Source: Ga0077523 sp038324085 (GTDB lineage: Bacteria; Pseudomonadota; Gammaproteobacteria; Burkholderiales; Ga0077523). From it: a stretch of 64,000 nucleotides of DNA. This document shows, piece after piece, positions 26,071 to 35,858 of the stretch. The stretch is taken from the NCBI GenBank assembly GCA_038324085.1, contig JBBQHP010000022.1, positions 1 through 64,000 of the forward strand, in the 5' to 3' direction. Below the pieces are notes generated by a model. It was not told the DNA's origin and ran no database searches. It was given only the letters and a program-made list of their open reading frames with translations. The position numbers were made by a program, and so were the translations under genes. The number at the start of each line of letters is the position of its first letter. Position 1 is the first letter of the stretch.

Positions 26071-27750
26071 ATGCACGACCTGGTCATCGAAAACGCATCG
26101 ATCATCGACGGCACCGGACGTCCTGCGTTCCGGGGTGGCGTCGGCGTAAGCAACGGCAGAATCGTCGCCGTCGGCGACGAAGTCGGCGGCGGCCGCCGGC
26201 GTATCGATGCCGAGGGGCGGGCGCTCATGCCCGGCATCATCGACAACCACACGCACTACGATGCGCAGATCACGTGGGATCCGCACGTCTCCCCCTCGCC
26301 AGCCCTGGGCGTCACCACGGTGGTGATGGGAAATTGCGGGTTCACCATCGCGCCATGCCGCCCTGACGACCGCGATCTCGTCATGCGCAACCTGACGCAC
26401 GTCGAGGGCATGTCGCTCGAAGCGTTGCGCACCGGCATCCAGTGGGAATTCGAGTCGTTCCCCGAGTACCTCGATTTTCTCGAGCGCCGCGGCGTGGGAC
26501 CCAACGCGGCCGTGTTCGTGGGCCATTCGTCGGTCCGGACCTGGGCATTGCGCGGCGACGCATCCAGGCGCACGGCCACCGGGGACGAAATCGCCCAGAT
26601 GCAGGAACTGGTACGTCAGGCGATGGCGGTCGGTGCGGTTGGTTTCTCCACGACCACCTCACCCCAGCACAACGGTGAAGCGGGCGTCCCCATGCCCTCG
26701 CGTCTGGCCGATGCCGCGGAAATGGATGCGCTCGCGGGCGTCCTCGCCGAATCGGGCAAGGGCACGCTCATGATCACCAAGGGGCTCGGCACGCCGGTAC
26801 CCCGGCTCGAGGCCCTGTCCGCCTTGTCGGGCAGGCCGTTCGTCATTGCCGCGTTGCTGCACAGCAACGTGACGCCGGAGGCGGTGTTCGAGGATCTGAC
26901 GATGATCGCGCAAGCGCGGGCTCGCGGCCATCGTCTCTATGGCGCCGTGTCACCGTGCCCGCTGACGTTCGAGTTCAATTTTCGCGCGCCCTACGTATTC
27001 GAAGGCCTCGAGTCATGGTTGCCTGCCATGGAAACCCACGATGACGCGCACTACCGCGGACTCCTCGCGAGCGAGGCGTTTCGGGCCGCAGTCAAGGCCG
27101 AGATCGATCGCCCCGCGCGCCGGATGTTCAACGGCGAATGGGCTTCGATGCGCGTGTTGAAGGCGCGTGACACAGGCAACGAACAGTTCGAGGGCAAGAG
27201 CGTTGCGGAAGCGGCGGCCGGCGCCGGCAAGCATCCGCTCGACTGGCTGCTCGACCTGGCGCTCGCCGAAGGTCTCGACACCATGTTCATCGCGACGCTG
27301 CTCAACTCCGACGAGTCCGCGCTGTCGCGCATGCTCACCGACGACAACGCGCTGATCTCCTTGTCGGATGCCGGAGCCCATCTGGAATTCTTCTGCGACG
27401 CCGGTGCCGGTCTGCATCTGCTCGGCCATTGGGTACGCGAACGCAACCTCATGCCGATCGAGCGGGCTGTGCAGCGCCTGACGTCGGAAACGGCAGATGC
27501 TTTCGGCATTCCCGACCGCGGCCGGATCGCGGTGGGGGCCTGGGCCGATCTGATGCTGTTCGATCCCGATACCGTTGGCCGGGGCGCGGCAGTGCGCAAG
27601 CATGATCTGCCGTCCGGCGCGACGCGTCTGGTGACCCCGGCGCTGGGCGTACAGGGCGTATGGGTGAACGGCCTGCAACTCGTGGACGGTGCGGGTCTGC
27701 TGCCGGACGCACCACTGGCCGGTCGGGTCCTGCGGGAATTCAACAGTTGA
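26071..27750 (+). CDS. N-acyl-D-amino-acid deacylase-like amidohydrolase
   Basis: This 559-residue metal-dependent hydrolase is of the D-aminoacylase/amidohydrolase-3 group. It opens with the N-terminal beta-sandwich start HDLVIENASIIDGTGRPAF and LMPGIIDNHTHYDAQ, where the HxH metal ligands lie near residues 60-62. The motif VVMGNCGFTIAPC then follows and is typical of D-aminoacylases. DAGAHLEFFCDAGAG holds the late catalytic Asp. Natural substrates may be N-acyl-D-amino acids or other amides. It heads a probable operon with a CoA-transferase and a TRAP transporter, overlapping the next gene by 4 nt. Confidence 0.87.
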   Translation: MHDLVIENASIIDGTGRPAFRGGVGVSNGRIVAVGDEVGGGRRRIDAEGRALMPGIIDNHTHYDAQITWDPHVSPSPALGVTTVVMGNCGFTIAPCRPDDRDLVMRNLTHVEGMSLEALRTGIQWEFESFPEYLDFLERRGVGPNAAVFVGHSSVRTWALRGDASRRTATGDEIAQMQELVRQAMAVGAVGFSTTTSPQHNGEAGVPMPSRLADAAEMDALAGVLAESGKGTLMITKGLGTPVPRLEALSALSGRPFVIAALLHSNVTPEAVFEDLTMIAQARARGHRLYGAVSPCPLTFEFNFRAPYVFEGLESWLPAMETHDDAHYRGLLASEAFRAAVKAEIDRPARRMFNGEWASMRVLKARDTGNEQFEGKSVAEAAAGAGKHPLDWLLDLALAEGLDTMFIATLLNSDESALSRMLTDDNALISLSDAGAHLEFFCDAGAGLHLLGHWVRERNLMPIERAVQRLTSETADAFGIPDRGRIAVGAWADLMLFDPDTVGRGAAVRKHDLPSGATRLVTPALGVQGVWVNGLQLVDGAGLLPDAPLAGRVLREFNS

Positions 27751-28994
27751 CCGAAGCGGGCGGCAGCGCGCCGCCCCGACGTCCGCTGAACGGCCTGCGC
27801 GTCATCGAACTGGGCACATTGATCGCCGGGCCGTTCTGCAGCCGCATCCTGGCGGAGTTCGGGGCCGAGGTCGTCAAGATCGAAGCGCCGGACGGCGGCG
27901 ATCCGCTGCGCACCTGGCGCAGACTCCATGAGGGCACGTCGCTCTGGTGGCTCGTGCAGGCGCGCAACAAGAAATCGGTCGCCATCGATCTCAAGGCACC
28001 CGAAGGCCAGGCGCTCGTGCGCCGGCTCGTCCGCGACGCCGACATCGTGGTCGAGAATTTCCGGCCCGGCGCGCTCGAGCGCTGGGGACTGGGCTGGGAG
28101 CAGTTGTCGCTCGGGAATCCCGGGCTCGTGATGGTGCGCCTGTCGGGCTACGGCCAGTCCGGTCCGTACAAGGACCGGCCGGGGTTCGGGGCCATCGGCG
28201 AGGCCATGGGCGGCTTGCGCTTCCTGTCGGGGTATCCGGATCGCGCCCCGGTTCGCGTGGGTGTGAGCATTGGCGATTCCATCGCAGCCCTGTACGGCGC
28301 GATTGGCGCGATGGCGGCGCTGCGCGAGCGTGAGGTGAATGGCGGCGCAGGGCAGGTCGTGGACGTGGCGCTCTACGAAGCGGTGTTCGCGATGATGGAG
28401 AGCCTGCTGCCGGAATATGCGATGGATGGTTTCGTGCGGACGCGCACCGGTGCGTCGCTCCCCGGCATCGTCCCGTCCAACACCTATGTCACGCGCGACG
28501 ACAAGTTCGTGGTGATCGGCGCGAACAACGACAGCATCTTCAAACGATTCATGCGAGCCATCGGACGCGAAGATCTCGCCGCCGATCCGCAGCTCGCACG
28601 CAACGACGGGCGCGTTGCGCGCACCGAAGAAATCGATGGCGTGATCGCCAGCTGGACCCGGGCTCACGATCTGGACGAGGTGCTCCGCGTGCTGGAACAG
28701 GCCGAAGTGCCGGCGGGAAAGATCTTCGATATCGCCGACATCGTGGCGGATCCGCAATACGCGGCACGCGGGATGATCGAGCAGTTCGCGCTCGCGGGTG
28801 GCCGGTCGGTGAAGCTTCCGGGAATCGTTCCCAAATTGTCGGTCACGCCGGGCGGCACGGATTGGCTCGGGCCGGCACTCGGGGCACATACCCGCGAAGT
28901 GTTGTCGGGTGCCGGTGTAGCGGCTGTCGAACTGCAGCGGCTTCAGGCGGCCGGCGTAATCGCAGGCGTCGCGCCGGACGCATCCGATACATGA
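27747..28994 (+). CDS. Class III CoA-transferase (CaiB/BaiF family)
   Basis: This 415-residue formyl-CoA-transferase-type enzyme moves CoA between carboxylic acids. Typical blocks are LNGLRVIELGTLIAGPFC, AEVVKIEAPDGGDP, RNKKSVAIDLKAPEGQALV and VDVALYEAVFAMM, where the Asp is the catalytic nucleophile position. I used TTG 27747, which overlaps the preceding stop as TTGA and starts directly before the conserved region. No better ATG exists. With the preceding amidohydrolase it suggests conversion of an imported amide-containing acid to its CoA thioester. Confidence 0.88.
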   Translation: MTEAGGSAPPRRPLNGLRVIELGTLIAGPFCSRILAEFGAEVVKIEAPDGGDPLRTWRRLHEGTSLWWLVQARNKKSVAIDLKAPEGQALVRRLVRDADIVVENFRPGALERWGLGWEQLSLGNPGLVMVRLSGYGQSGPYKDRPGFGAIGEAMGGLRFLSGYPDRAPVRVGVSIGDSIAALYGAIGAMAALREREVNGGAGQVVDVALYEAVFAMMESLLPEYAMDGFVRTRTGASLPGIVPSNTYVTRDDKFVVIGANNDSIFKRFMRAIGREDLAADPQLARNDGRVARTEEIDGVIASWTRAHDLDEVLRVLEQAEVPAGKIFDIADIVADPQYAARGMIEQFALAGGRSVKLPGIVPKLSVTPGGTDWLGPALGAHTREVLSGAGVAAVELQRLQAAGVIAGVAPDASDT

Positions 28995-29080
28995 ATCGTC
29001 CGGCAGGATTGCTAGAATCGGGCGCAATGTCCGTGCTCCATTCTCGCCCCTCGAACCCGGCTTGTCGCACAGCGGCGACG

Positions 29081-29989
29081 ATGCCCCGCCTGCAATGGGC
29101 GTGGCTTCTGGTCGTCGCGCTGGCGTTGGGTGGCTGCAGCTTCAAACAATATGCGATCAACCGGGCGGCCGACGCGCTGGCCGAAGGCGGTTCGAGTTTC
29201 GCTTCCGACGACGACCCGAAGCTCGTCCGCGACGCGGTGCCGGTGACCCTCAAGGCGCTCGAGAGCCTGATCGAAGCCGCGCCGGACAATCGGGAACTGC
29301 TGCTTGCCGCCAGCCGTGGTTTCACCCAGTACGCCTATGCCTTTGTGCAACAGGACGCCGACCGGCTCGAAGACCACGACCTCAAGGCGTCGCTCGTCCA
29401 GGGTGAGAGAGCTCGCAAGCTTTATCGACGCGCGCGCCGGTATGGCTTGCGCGGGCTCGAGGCGGGCCATCCCGGCCTGCGATCGGCGCTGGCCGCCGAT
29501 CCGCAACAGGCGCTGTCCGCGATGACGGTGCGCGATGTGCCGCTGCTGTACTGGACGGCTGCAGCGTGGGGCGGGGAAATTTCATTATCGAAGGAACACC
29601 CCGACATCGTGGCGGAGGTGCCGCAGATGCAGGCGCTGATCGATCGTGCGGCGGCGCTGGAAGAGAGCTTCGACGAAGGCGCGATTCCATCGCTCCTGAT
29701 CGCGCTCGAGATGGTCCGCCAGGGTGGAAAGGGCGCGCCGGCCGCGCGCGCACAGGCGCGCTTCGAGCGGGCAGTCGCATTGAGCGGCGGCGCGCAGGCC
29801 GCGCCGTTCGTGAGCTTTGCCGAAAATGTGGCGGTGCCTCTGCAGGACAAGGCACTGTTCGAGACCCGCCTTGCAAGCGCGCTCGCCATCGATGTCGACG
29901 CGGTGCCAAGGCATCGTCTGGCCAATCTGATCCTCCAGGAGCGGGCGCGCTGGCTGCTGTCCCGGGAGGATTCCCTGTTCGCGGAATGA
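29081..29989 (+). CDS. TRAP transporter-associated lipoprotein TatT
   Basis: This 302-residue lipoprotein has lipobox LALGGC at residues 14-19 and an all-helical, Ala-rich body that fits TatT (TRAP-associated TPR protein). It includes LLLAASRGFTQYAYAFVQQD and PLLYWTAAAWGGEISLSK, both typical of that family. TatT lipoproteins form trimers that bind the TRAP substrate-binding protein and help capture a hydrophobic ligand. Two starts are possible, ATG 29028 and ATG 29081. The latter gives a normal signal peptide. It lies 16 nt ahead of the dctP-like gene. Confidence 0.85.
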   Translation: MPRLQWAWLLVVALALGGCSFKQYAINRAADALAEGGSSFASDDDPKLVRDAVPVTLKALESLIEAAPDNRELLLAASRGFTQYAYAFVQQDADRLEDHDLKASLVQGERARKLYRRARRYGLRGLEAGHPGLRSALAADPQQALSAMTVRDVPLLYWTAAAWGGEISLSKEHPDIVAEVPQMQALIDRAAALEESFDEGAIPSLLIALEMVRQGGKGAPAARAQARFERAVALSGGAQAAPFVSFAENVAVPLQDKALFETRLASALAIDVDAVPRHRLANLILQERARWLLSREDSLFAE

Positions 29990-30005
29990 CGAGGAGTACG
30001 AATTC

Positions 30006-31043
30006 ATGACGATGTCTGGCAGACGGCGCCGCGTGGCCGCGGCGATCCTGCTTTCGGCCACCTGCCTGATCGGCGCGCCGATCGCCCGCGCGGACGATCC
30101 GGTCAAGGTGCGCCTGGGCACCATCGCACCCAAGGGTTCCTCGTACTACCGCATCCTCCAGGCGCTGGGCGAAGACTGGCGCAAGGTACAGGGCAGCGGC
30201 GCGACGTTCGTCATCTATGGCGACGGCAGTCAGGGGGGCGAGGCGGACATGGTCAGACGGATGCGCGTCGGACAATTGAACGCTGCGCTGCTCTCGTCGG
30301 TCGGATTGGCGGAGATCCACAAATCGGCGATCGCGTTGTAGACCGTGCCGATGATGTTCCACGACTGGGCCGAACTCGATTACGTGCGCGAACGCCTGCG
30401 CCCGACACTCGAGGAGCGGCTGGCGGAAAAGGGTTTCATGGTCCTGCGCTGGGCCGATGGCGGATGGGTGCGCTATTTCTCGAAGGAACCGGCCACGACA
30501 CCCGCGGAGTTCAAGCGGCTGAAGGTGTTCGCGTGGGCCGGCAACGCCGAGCAGGTTGCGCTGATGAAATCCATGGGATATCAGCCGGTCCCGCTGGAGA
30601 CCAACGACATCCTGCCGAGCCTGGAGACCGGGCTCATCAATGCCGTTCCGACCACGCCGTTCTTCGCGCTGGCGGGCCAGATGAATGGCTCCGCGCCCTA
30701 CATGCTGGACCTGAAATGGGTGCCGATCGTCGGCGCCGCCGTGGTGACACGCAAGCTCTGGGATGCCATGAGTCCCGCGGCGCGCGAGGAACTCAAGCGC
30801 GCCGGCGAGAAGGCCGGCGAGGACATGCGCGCCAGGGCGCGGCAGGAGGATCTCGATTCCATCGAGGCGATGAAGAAGCGGGGCCTCAAGGTGACAATCC
30901 CCAGCGCGGCTGAAGTGGCGCTGTGGCGCCAGGCTGCCGAGGAAGTCTATCCGCGCATGCGCGGGACCATCGTGCCGGCCGACATCTGGGATGAGATCCG
31001 TCGACTGCTCGACGAATACCGAAGCGGCAAGAAGAAGTCGTGA
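30006..31043 (+). pseudogene. TRAP substrate-binding protein (DctP-like) with in-frame amber codon
   Basis: The frame encodes a periplasmic DctP-family binding protein of 345 residues with a signal peptide (ending PIARAD) and the typical regions RLGTIAPKGSSYYR, VIYGDGSQGGEADMVRRMR, LKVFAWAGNAEQ and ALMKSMGYQPVPL. Codon 112 is TAG (30339-30341), between EIHKSAIAL and TVPMMFHDW. Family members commonly have Gln at this place, so a single C-to-T change of CAG explains it. The frame continues uninterrupted on both sides. Unless the amber codon is suppressed, only a 111-residue fragment is made. A second start within the frame would lack the signal peptide. GAGGAG precedes the start. Confidence 0.88.
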
Positions 31044-32893
31044 GCCGGAGCGCCGCGCCTGACGCGCTGGCCGCCCACGTACCCGTGGCGGGCGGTGTCG
31101 GGCGCGCCTGGCCGCATCGTTTCGAGGACGGCCTCACTGCATTTGCGCTCGCGGCGATGGTGCTGTTACCGATCTCGGAGATCGCGCTGCGCAGCCTCCT
31201 GCACGTCGGCATCGCCGGCGAACAGGCGCTGACGCAGCATCTAGTGCTCGCCGTCGGCATGCTCGGACCCGCGCTGGCGGCGCGGGAAGGCAGGCTCCTC
31301 ACGATCTCGACGCTGCAGATGTTTCTCGTCGGTACCGCGCGCAGGGTCGCGCATGTGCTGTCGAGCGGCGCCGCGGCGGTGGTGTGTGCGTTCCTCTGTG
31401 TGGCCGCGGTGCAGTTCGTGCTCTCGGAACGCGGGGCCGGCAACGAGTTGATACCGGGACTGCCCACCTGGTGGCTCGAAGCATTGCTGCCGGTCGGTTT
31501 CGGCCTGATCCTCGCCCGGCTGCTCTGGCGCTCGTCGTCCGCATGGGTGGGACGCGCGCTCGTCGTGGCTGCGGTCGCGGTCATCGTCCTGCTCCTGGCG
31601 TATGCGCCTTTGCCCGCGGCGCAGCTGACGTGGCCCCTGCTCGGGCTGCTCGTCGTCGCCACCGCCCTGGGAGGGCCGGTGTTCGCGTTGCTGGGCGGCG
31701 CGGCCCTGGTCCTGTTCTGGGGCGAGGATCTGCCGATAGCTTCGCTGCCGCTCGATCACTATCGACTGGTGGTGAATCCTTCCCTGCCGGCGGTGCCTTT
31801 GTTCACGCTGGCCGGGTACCTCCTGGCCGAAAGTCGCGCGCCCGCAAGATTGATCCGGGTGTTCCAGACGCTGTTCGGCGGCTTCCGGGCGGGGCCCGCG
31901 TGCGTGACTGTCTTCGCCTGCGCCTTCTTCACCGCCTTCACCGGTGCTTCGGGCGTCACCATACTGGCCCTCGGCGGCTTGTTGCTGCCGCTGCTGATGG
32001 GTGCCCACTATCGCGAGCGCCCGGCCATCGGGCTGATCACCAGCGCAGGATCGCTCGGCGTGCTGTTGCCGCCCTCGCTGCCGTTGATCCTGTTTTCGGT
32101 CGTTGCGAAAGTGCCGCTCGAACGGATGTTCCTGGCCGCCGTGCTGCCCGGGCTCCTGATGGCCACGCTGTTGCTCGCATGGGGTATCCGTTCCCGCGAT
32201 GGCGGTCGCGCCGCGGGCGAGCGCTTCGATGCCCGCACGATTCGCACGGCCCTGTGGGACGCGAAATGGGAACTGGCGACGCCCTTCGTGGCGGTGGCAA
32301 TGCTCTTCGGCGGCTTCGCCACGCCGGTGGAGGCCGCCGCGGTCACGGCGTTCTATGCGTTCATCATCACGGTGATCGTGCATCGTGATCTGAGCATCGG
32401 CCGCGACGTGCCGCGGGTGTTCGCGGAGTGCGGGCTGCTCGTCGGTGGCGTCCTGCTGATCCTCGGCGTCGCGTTGGGCCTCACCAACTATCTGGTCGAT
32501 GCCCAGCTTCCCGACCAGGTCACCGAGTGGGTGACAGCCAACATCGAGTCGCGCTGGGCCTTTCTGCTCGCGCTCAATGTGTGCTTGCTCGCCATCGGCT
32601 GCGTGATGGACGTGTTCTCGGCCACGATCGTGATGGTGCCGCTGATCGTCCCGGTCGGGGCGGCGTTCGGCATCGATCCCTTGCACCTCGGGGTGATCTT
32701 TCTCGCGAACATGGAGCTCGGGTTCCTCACGCCGCTCGTGGGGATGAACGTGATCTTCGCCGCCTATCGTTTCCGCAAGCCCATGCCGGAGATGGTGCGG
32801 GCGGTTTTTCCAGCGTTCGTCGTACTGTTCGTCGGGGTCATGCTGGTGACCTATCTGCCCTGGTTGACCGCCTGGTTGCCGGGAAAACCGTGA
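31040..32893 (+). CDS. TRAP transporter fused small and large permease (DctQM)
   Basis: This 617-residue integral membrane protein comprises a DctQ-like part (residues about 1-180, four helices) joined to a DctM-like part of about 12 helices. DctM motifs include GASGVTILALGGLLLP, SAGSLGVLLPPSLPLILF and ELGFLTPLVGMNVIF. It would couple substrate uptake to Na+ or H+ gradients, receiving ligand from the DctP protein encoded just upstream. GTG 31040 overlaps the dctP stop (GTGA). Fusion of Q and M is common in TRAP systems. Confidence 0.92.
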   Translation: MSRSAAPDALAAHVPVAGGVGRAWPHRFEDGLTAFALAAMVLLPISEIALRSLLHVGIAGEQALTQHLVLAVGMLGPALAAREGRLLTISTLQMFLVGTARRVAHVLSSGAAAVVCAFLCVAAVQFVLSERGAGNELIPGLPTWWLEALLPVGFGLILARLLWRSSSAWVGRALVVAAVAVIVLLLAYAPLPAAQLTWPLLGLLVVATALGGPVFALLGGAALVLFWGEDLPIASLPLDHYRLVVNPSLPAVPLFTLAGYLLAESRAPARLIRVFQTLFGGFRAGPACVTVFACAFFTAFTGASGVTILALGGLLLPLLMGAHYRERPAIGLITSAGSLGVLLPPSLPLILFSVVAKVPLERMFLAAVLPGLLMATLLLAWGIRSRDGGRAAGERFDARTIRTALWDAKWELATPFVAVAMLFGGFATPVEAAAVTAFYAFIITVIVHRDLSIGRDVPRVFAECGLLVGGVLLILGVALGLTNYLVDAQLPDQVTEWVTANIESRWAFLLALNVCLLAIGCVMDVFSATIVMVPLIVPVGAAFGIDPLHLGVIFLANMELGFLTPLVGMNVIFAAYRFRKPMPEMVRAVFPAFVVLFVGVMLVTYLPWLTAWLPGKP

Positions 32894-32903
32894 AAGGATC
32901 GTC

Positions 32904-34193
32904 GTGGCGGGCACTTCCGACTACCTGAACGAGGGCGTGCGTCCGCGCGAAGTCTGGGCGTGGGCAACCTACGACTTCGCCAATTCGGGCTACACGACTG
33001 TCGTCATCACCGCGATATTCAATGCCTACTTCGTCGGCGTCGTCGCCGAGAATGCGACCTGGGCCACGTTCGCATGGACCGCGGCGTTGTCCGTTTCGTA
33101 CGCTGCGATCGTCATCACTGCGCCGCTGGTCGGCGCCTGGGCCGATGCCCATGCGGCCAAGAAGTCGCTGCTGGCATTGACGACCGTCGGCTGCGTGGCC
33201 GGTACCGCCGGGCTCTGGTTCGCGGGTCCCGGTGATCTGGCGATCGCCATCGTCGCGTTGGTGATCTCGAATTTCTTCTTCGGCACCGGCGAGAACGTCA
33301 TCGCCGCCTTTCTGCCGGAACTCGCCAGGGGTTCGGCGCTGGGCAAGGTCTCGGGCTGGGGTTGGGCATTCGGCTACGTCGGTGGCCTGGTAAGCCTCGG
33401 TGCTTCGCTCGCCTATGTCACTTTCGCCCAGGGGCAGGGGCAATCCGCGGCGCAGTTCGTACCGGTGACCATGCTGATCACGGCCGCGTTGTTCGCGGCC
33501 GCGAGCCTGCCGACCTTCCTGCTGCTGAAGGAACGCGCCGTGCCGCAACGCCTGGCCAGCGGCGCCTATGGCGAAACCTTCGCCCGCCTGCGCGAGACCA
33601 TCCGCAATGCAAGCCAGTATCGCGATCTCGCTCGCTTCCTGGTCTGCATCCTGTTCTACCAGGCGGGGGTGCAGACCGTGATCGCCATCGCGGCGATCTA
33701 CGCGCAGCAGGCCATGGGCTTCGGAACCCAGGACACGCTGCTGCTGGTACTCGTCGTCAACGTCACGGCAAGCATCGGCGCCTTCGGGTTCGGGCATTTC
33801 CAGGACCGGATAGGTCACGTGAGAAGTGTTGCCCTGACTCTCGTCGGCTGGCTGGTGACGACCCTGGTGGCCTGGCTCTCGACCGGCCCCGGACTGTTCT
33901 GGGTGGCAGCCAATCTTGCCGGACTGTGCATGGGGGCGAGTCAGTCCGCCGGGCGGGCCATGGTCGGTTATCTGAGTCCCGAGGCCCGCCGCGCCGAGTT
34001 CTTCGGGCTCTGGGGCCTGTCGGTAAAGTTGTCGTCCATCCTGGGACCCATGACATACGGATTGATCAGCTGGCTGTCGGGTGGGGACCATCGCACCGCG
34101 ATGCTCGCCACGGGTACGTTCTTCGTGGCCGGGCTGGCCATTTTGGCGGGGATCGACCCGGAGCGCGGCCGCCGTGCCGCCGAATCGGCATAG
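32904..34193 (+). CDS. MFS transporter, UMF1/Atg22-like family
   Basis: This 429-residue transporter has about 12 hydrophobic segments. It starts at GTG 32904 with AAAGGA upstream. Family features are VWAWATYDFANSGYTTVV near the N-terminus and GTGENVIAAFLPELA with GWGWAFGYVGGLV. These match the UMF1 (Atg22-like) branch of the major facilitator superfamily. It is 10 nt downstream of the TRAP permease gene and so probably in the same operon. Substrate unknown. Confidence 0.87.
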   Translation: MAGTSDYLNEGVRPREVWAWATYDFANSGYTTVVITAIFNAYFVGVVAENATWATFAWTAALSVSYAAIVITAPLVGAWADAHAAKKSLLALTTVGCVAGTAGLWFAGPGDLAIAIVALVISNFFFGTGENVIAAFLPELARGSALGKVSGWGWAFGYVGGLVSLGASLAYVTFAQGQGQSAAQFVPVTMLITAALFAAASLPTFLLLKERAVPQRLASGAYGETFARLRETIRNASQYRDLARFLVCILFYQAGVQTVIAIAAIYAQQAMGFGTQDTLLLVLVVNVTASIGAFGFGHFQDRIGHVRSVALTLVGWLVTTLVAWLSTGPGLFWVAANLAGLCMGASQSAGRAMVGYLSPEARRAEFFGLWGLSVKLSSILGPMTYGLISWLSGGDHRTAMLATGTFFVAGLAILAGIDPERGRRAAESA

Positions 34194-34300
34194 GACTTGC
34201 CTAAATATCCTGCTCGCCGCGCCGTAATGGGTGCACGCCGTCCCATACCCCCGGCCTATACTGATTTGATGCGGTTTTCCCAACACTGATACGCGACACC

Positions 34301-35857
34301 ATGCTTGGCTGGCTAAAATCGTCCGGGAATTCCGATCACCCCATGGCGGACGCGAGAGGCGCGCGCACCGTCATCGAGACGCTGCCCGCACAGAACGCAT
34401 CCCAGTCGCTCGAGATCCTCGCCGAGCACCTCGCCAGCCTGCGCGAGGCTTCCGGCCTGAAGGCCGGTCGGGTGTTCGAGATAGTCGACATGATCGACAC
34501 GGCGGCAAAACCGTTCCAGCGCAAGCTGTCGCAGGATTACGTGAGCGGCGGACTGGCTCTGGCGAAAGCCCAGGAAACGCGCATCGCCCACGTCGTTGGT
34601 TCGTTCTGGCTGCAGCTTTCGTCCAGCTATCGAATGCTGCTCGAGATGCACGAAGCGGGCGATCCCACGGCCATGGCCATTCGCGGTCAGTTGTCGATCG
34701 CGGCGGGCCGTGCGATCCGGGCCGCAAACCTCTATCTCAAATGGCGACTGTTTCGCTACAGTCCGGTCGCGACGGGGTTCTGGGGCGATCTCGGTCGCGT
34801 CTTCCAGGTTGCCGAAGCGCGCGGGTTTGCTGCGGGGAAGGTCACCGTTTACCCGGGCGTCTGGGGCGAATCGAGCGTGCAGCGCGAACTGTTGAAGGTC
34901 TTTATGCTGTCGGTCTCGTCTACGGACAGCCTGTCGGCGATCCAGGTCGAGATCGTCGAACGCGTGTGCGCCCAGTTCTCCGAATTCTTCGTAATGCAGA
35001 AGCAGGCATCGACCGGCTGCCATTTCTGGATCGACCTGAGCGCGCAACGACCGCCCGCGCGACTCGCGGACCGACTCGCGCTGTCGCCGACCCTGCGCTA
35101 CTTCGGGCCTGGCAACGCGGCCTTCGAACTCGAGAAACTCGGCGCCATGGTCAAGGCGGGCGGTGCCGTCCCTTCCACCGTGAATCTCGGTGGCGAATAT
35201 CCGCCTGATCAGGTACTCGAGGCGCTGAAGCACCTGTCACGCTACTGGGCGCCGCAGCCGCCGGCACGCCGCGAAGCGCGCACGGAATCGTCGGAACGCA
35301 TCGATGTGGTCCATGGGCTCGACGACGTGCTTGGGGTGGGCGATTCATCGGATCTCGATTTCGATGACCGTCGCATGGAAGCCTGGAGCGTAGCCAACGA
35401 GAGCACCGGTGGCCTGGGCGCCCTGGCGCCGGCCAATCGCAGCGACTGGCTGCAGATCGGTACGCTGCTGGGCGTCAAATACCTGGATGGGGCGGCCTGG
35501 GGTGTGGGCATCGTCCGACGCCTGAACTTCGACGCCAAGAACAATCGCAACGTGGGCGTCGAGATGTTCGCGCGTGGCGTAACGACCGTGAAGCTGTTGC
35601 CGTTGCTGCCGGACGGGCGCGTGCATCCCGACGATGCACTGGGCGAGGATGCCTTGCTGCTGCCCTCGGCCGCGGACAACAGTCTCGGCAAGATGGAAGT
35701 GACCTTGGTGATGCGGCTGGGCACCTTCTCGCCGCAGCGCAGCTACGGAATGCGCATGTACGAGATGGATTACCTGCTCGTACCCAAGCGCCTCATGGAG
35801 GCCGGACAGGATTTCGACATCGCCGAATACCGGGTGCTGCAGCGTTCCGGTAGTTGA
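34301..35857 (+). CDS. Conserved hypothetical protein with possible PilZ-like C-terminus
   Basis: I do not recognise a defined family for this 518-residue soluble protein. Residues 1-330 are mainly helical, with no signal peptide and no membrane segment. Residues about 360-518 carry WSVANESTGGLGALAP, then a strand-rich stretch with IGTLLGVK, WGVGIVRRL and NVGVEMFARG. The order resembles the DxSxxG strand pattern of PilZ domains, but the RxxxR c-di-GMP motif is at best degenerate (DRRMEAW). I suggest, at low confidence, a degenerate PilZ-like regulator. The gene stands alone and converges with the esterase gene, with stops 1 nt apart. Confidence 0.55.
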   Translation: MLGWLKSSGNSDHPMADARGARTVIETLPAQNASQSLEILAEHLASLREASGLKAGRVFEIVDMIDTAAKPFQRKLSQDYVSGGLALAKAQETRIAHVVGSFWLQLSSSYRMLLEMHEAGDPTAMAIRGQLSIAAGRAIRAANLYLKWRLFRYSPVATGFWGDLGRVFQVAEARGFAAGKVTVYPGVWGESSVQRELLKVFMLSVSSTDSLSAIQVEIVERVCAQFSEFFVMQKQASTGCHFWIDLSAQRPPARLADRLALSPTLRYFGPGNAAFELEKLGAMVKAGGAVPSTVNLGGEYPPDQVLEALKHLSRYWAPQPPARREARTESSERIDVVHGLDDVLGVGDSSDLDFDDRRMEAWSVANESTGGLGALAPANRSDWLQIGTLLGVKYLDGAAWGVGIVRRLNFDAKNNRNVGVEMFARGVTTVKLLPLLPDGRVHPDDALGEDALLLPSAADNSLGKMEVTLVMRLGTFSPQRSYGMRMYEMDYLLVPKRLMEAGQDFDIAEYRVLQRSGS

Positions 35858-35858
35858 T

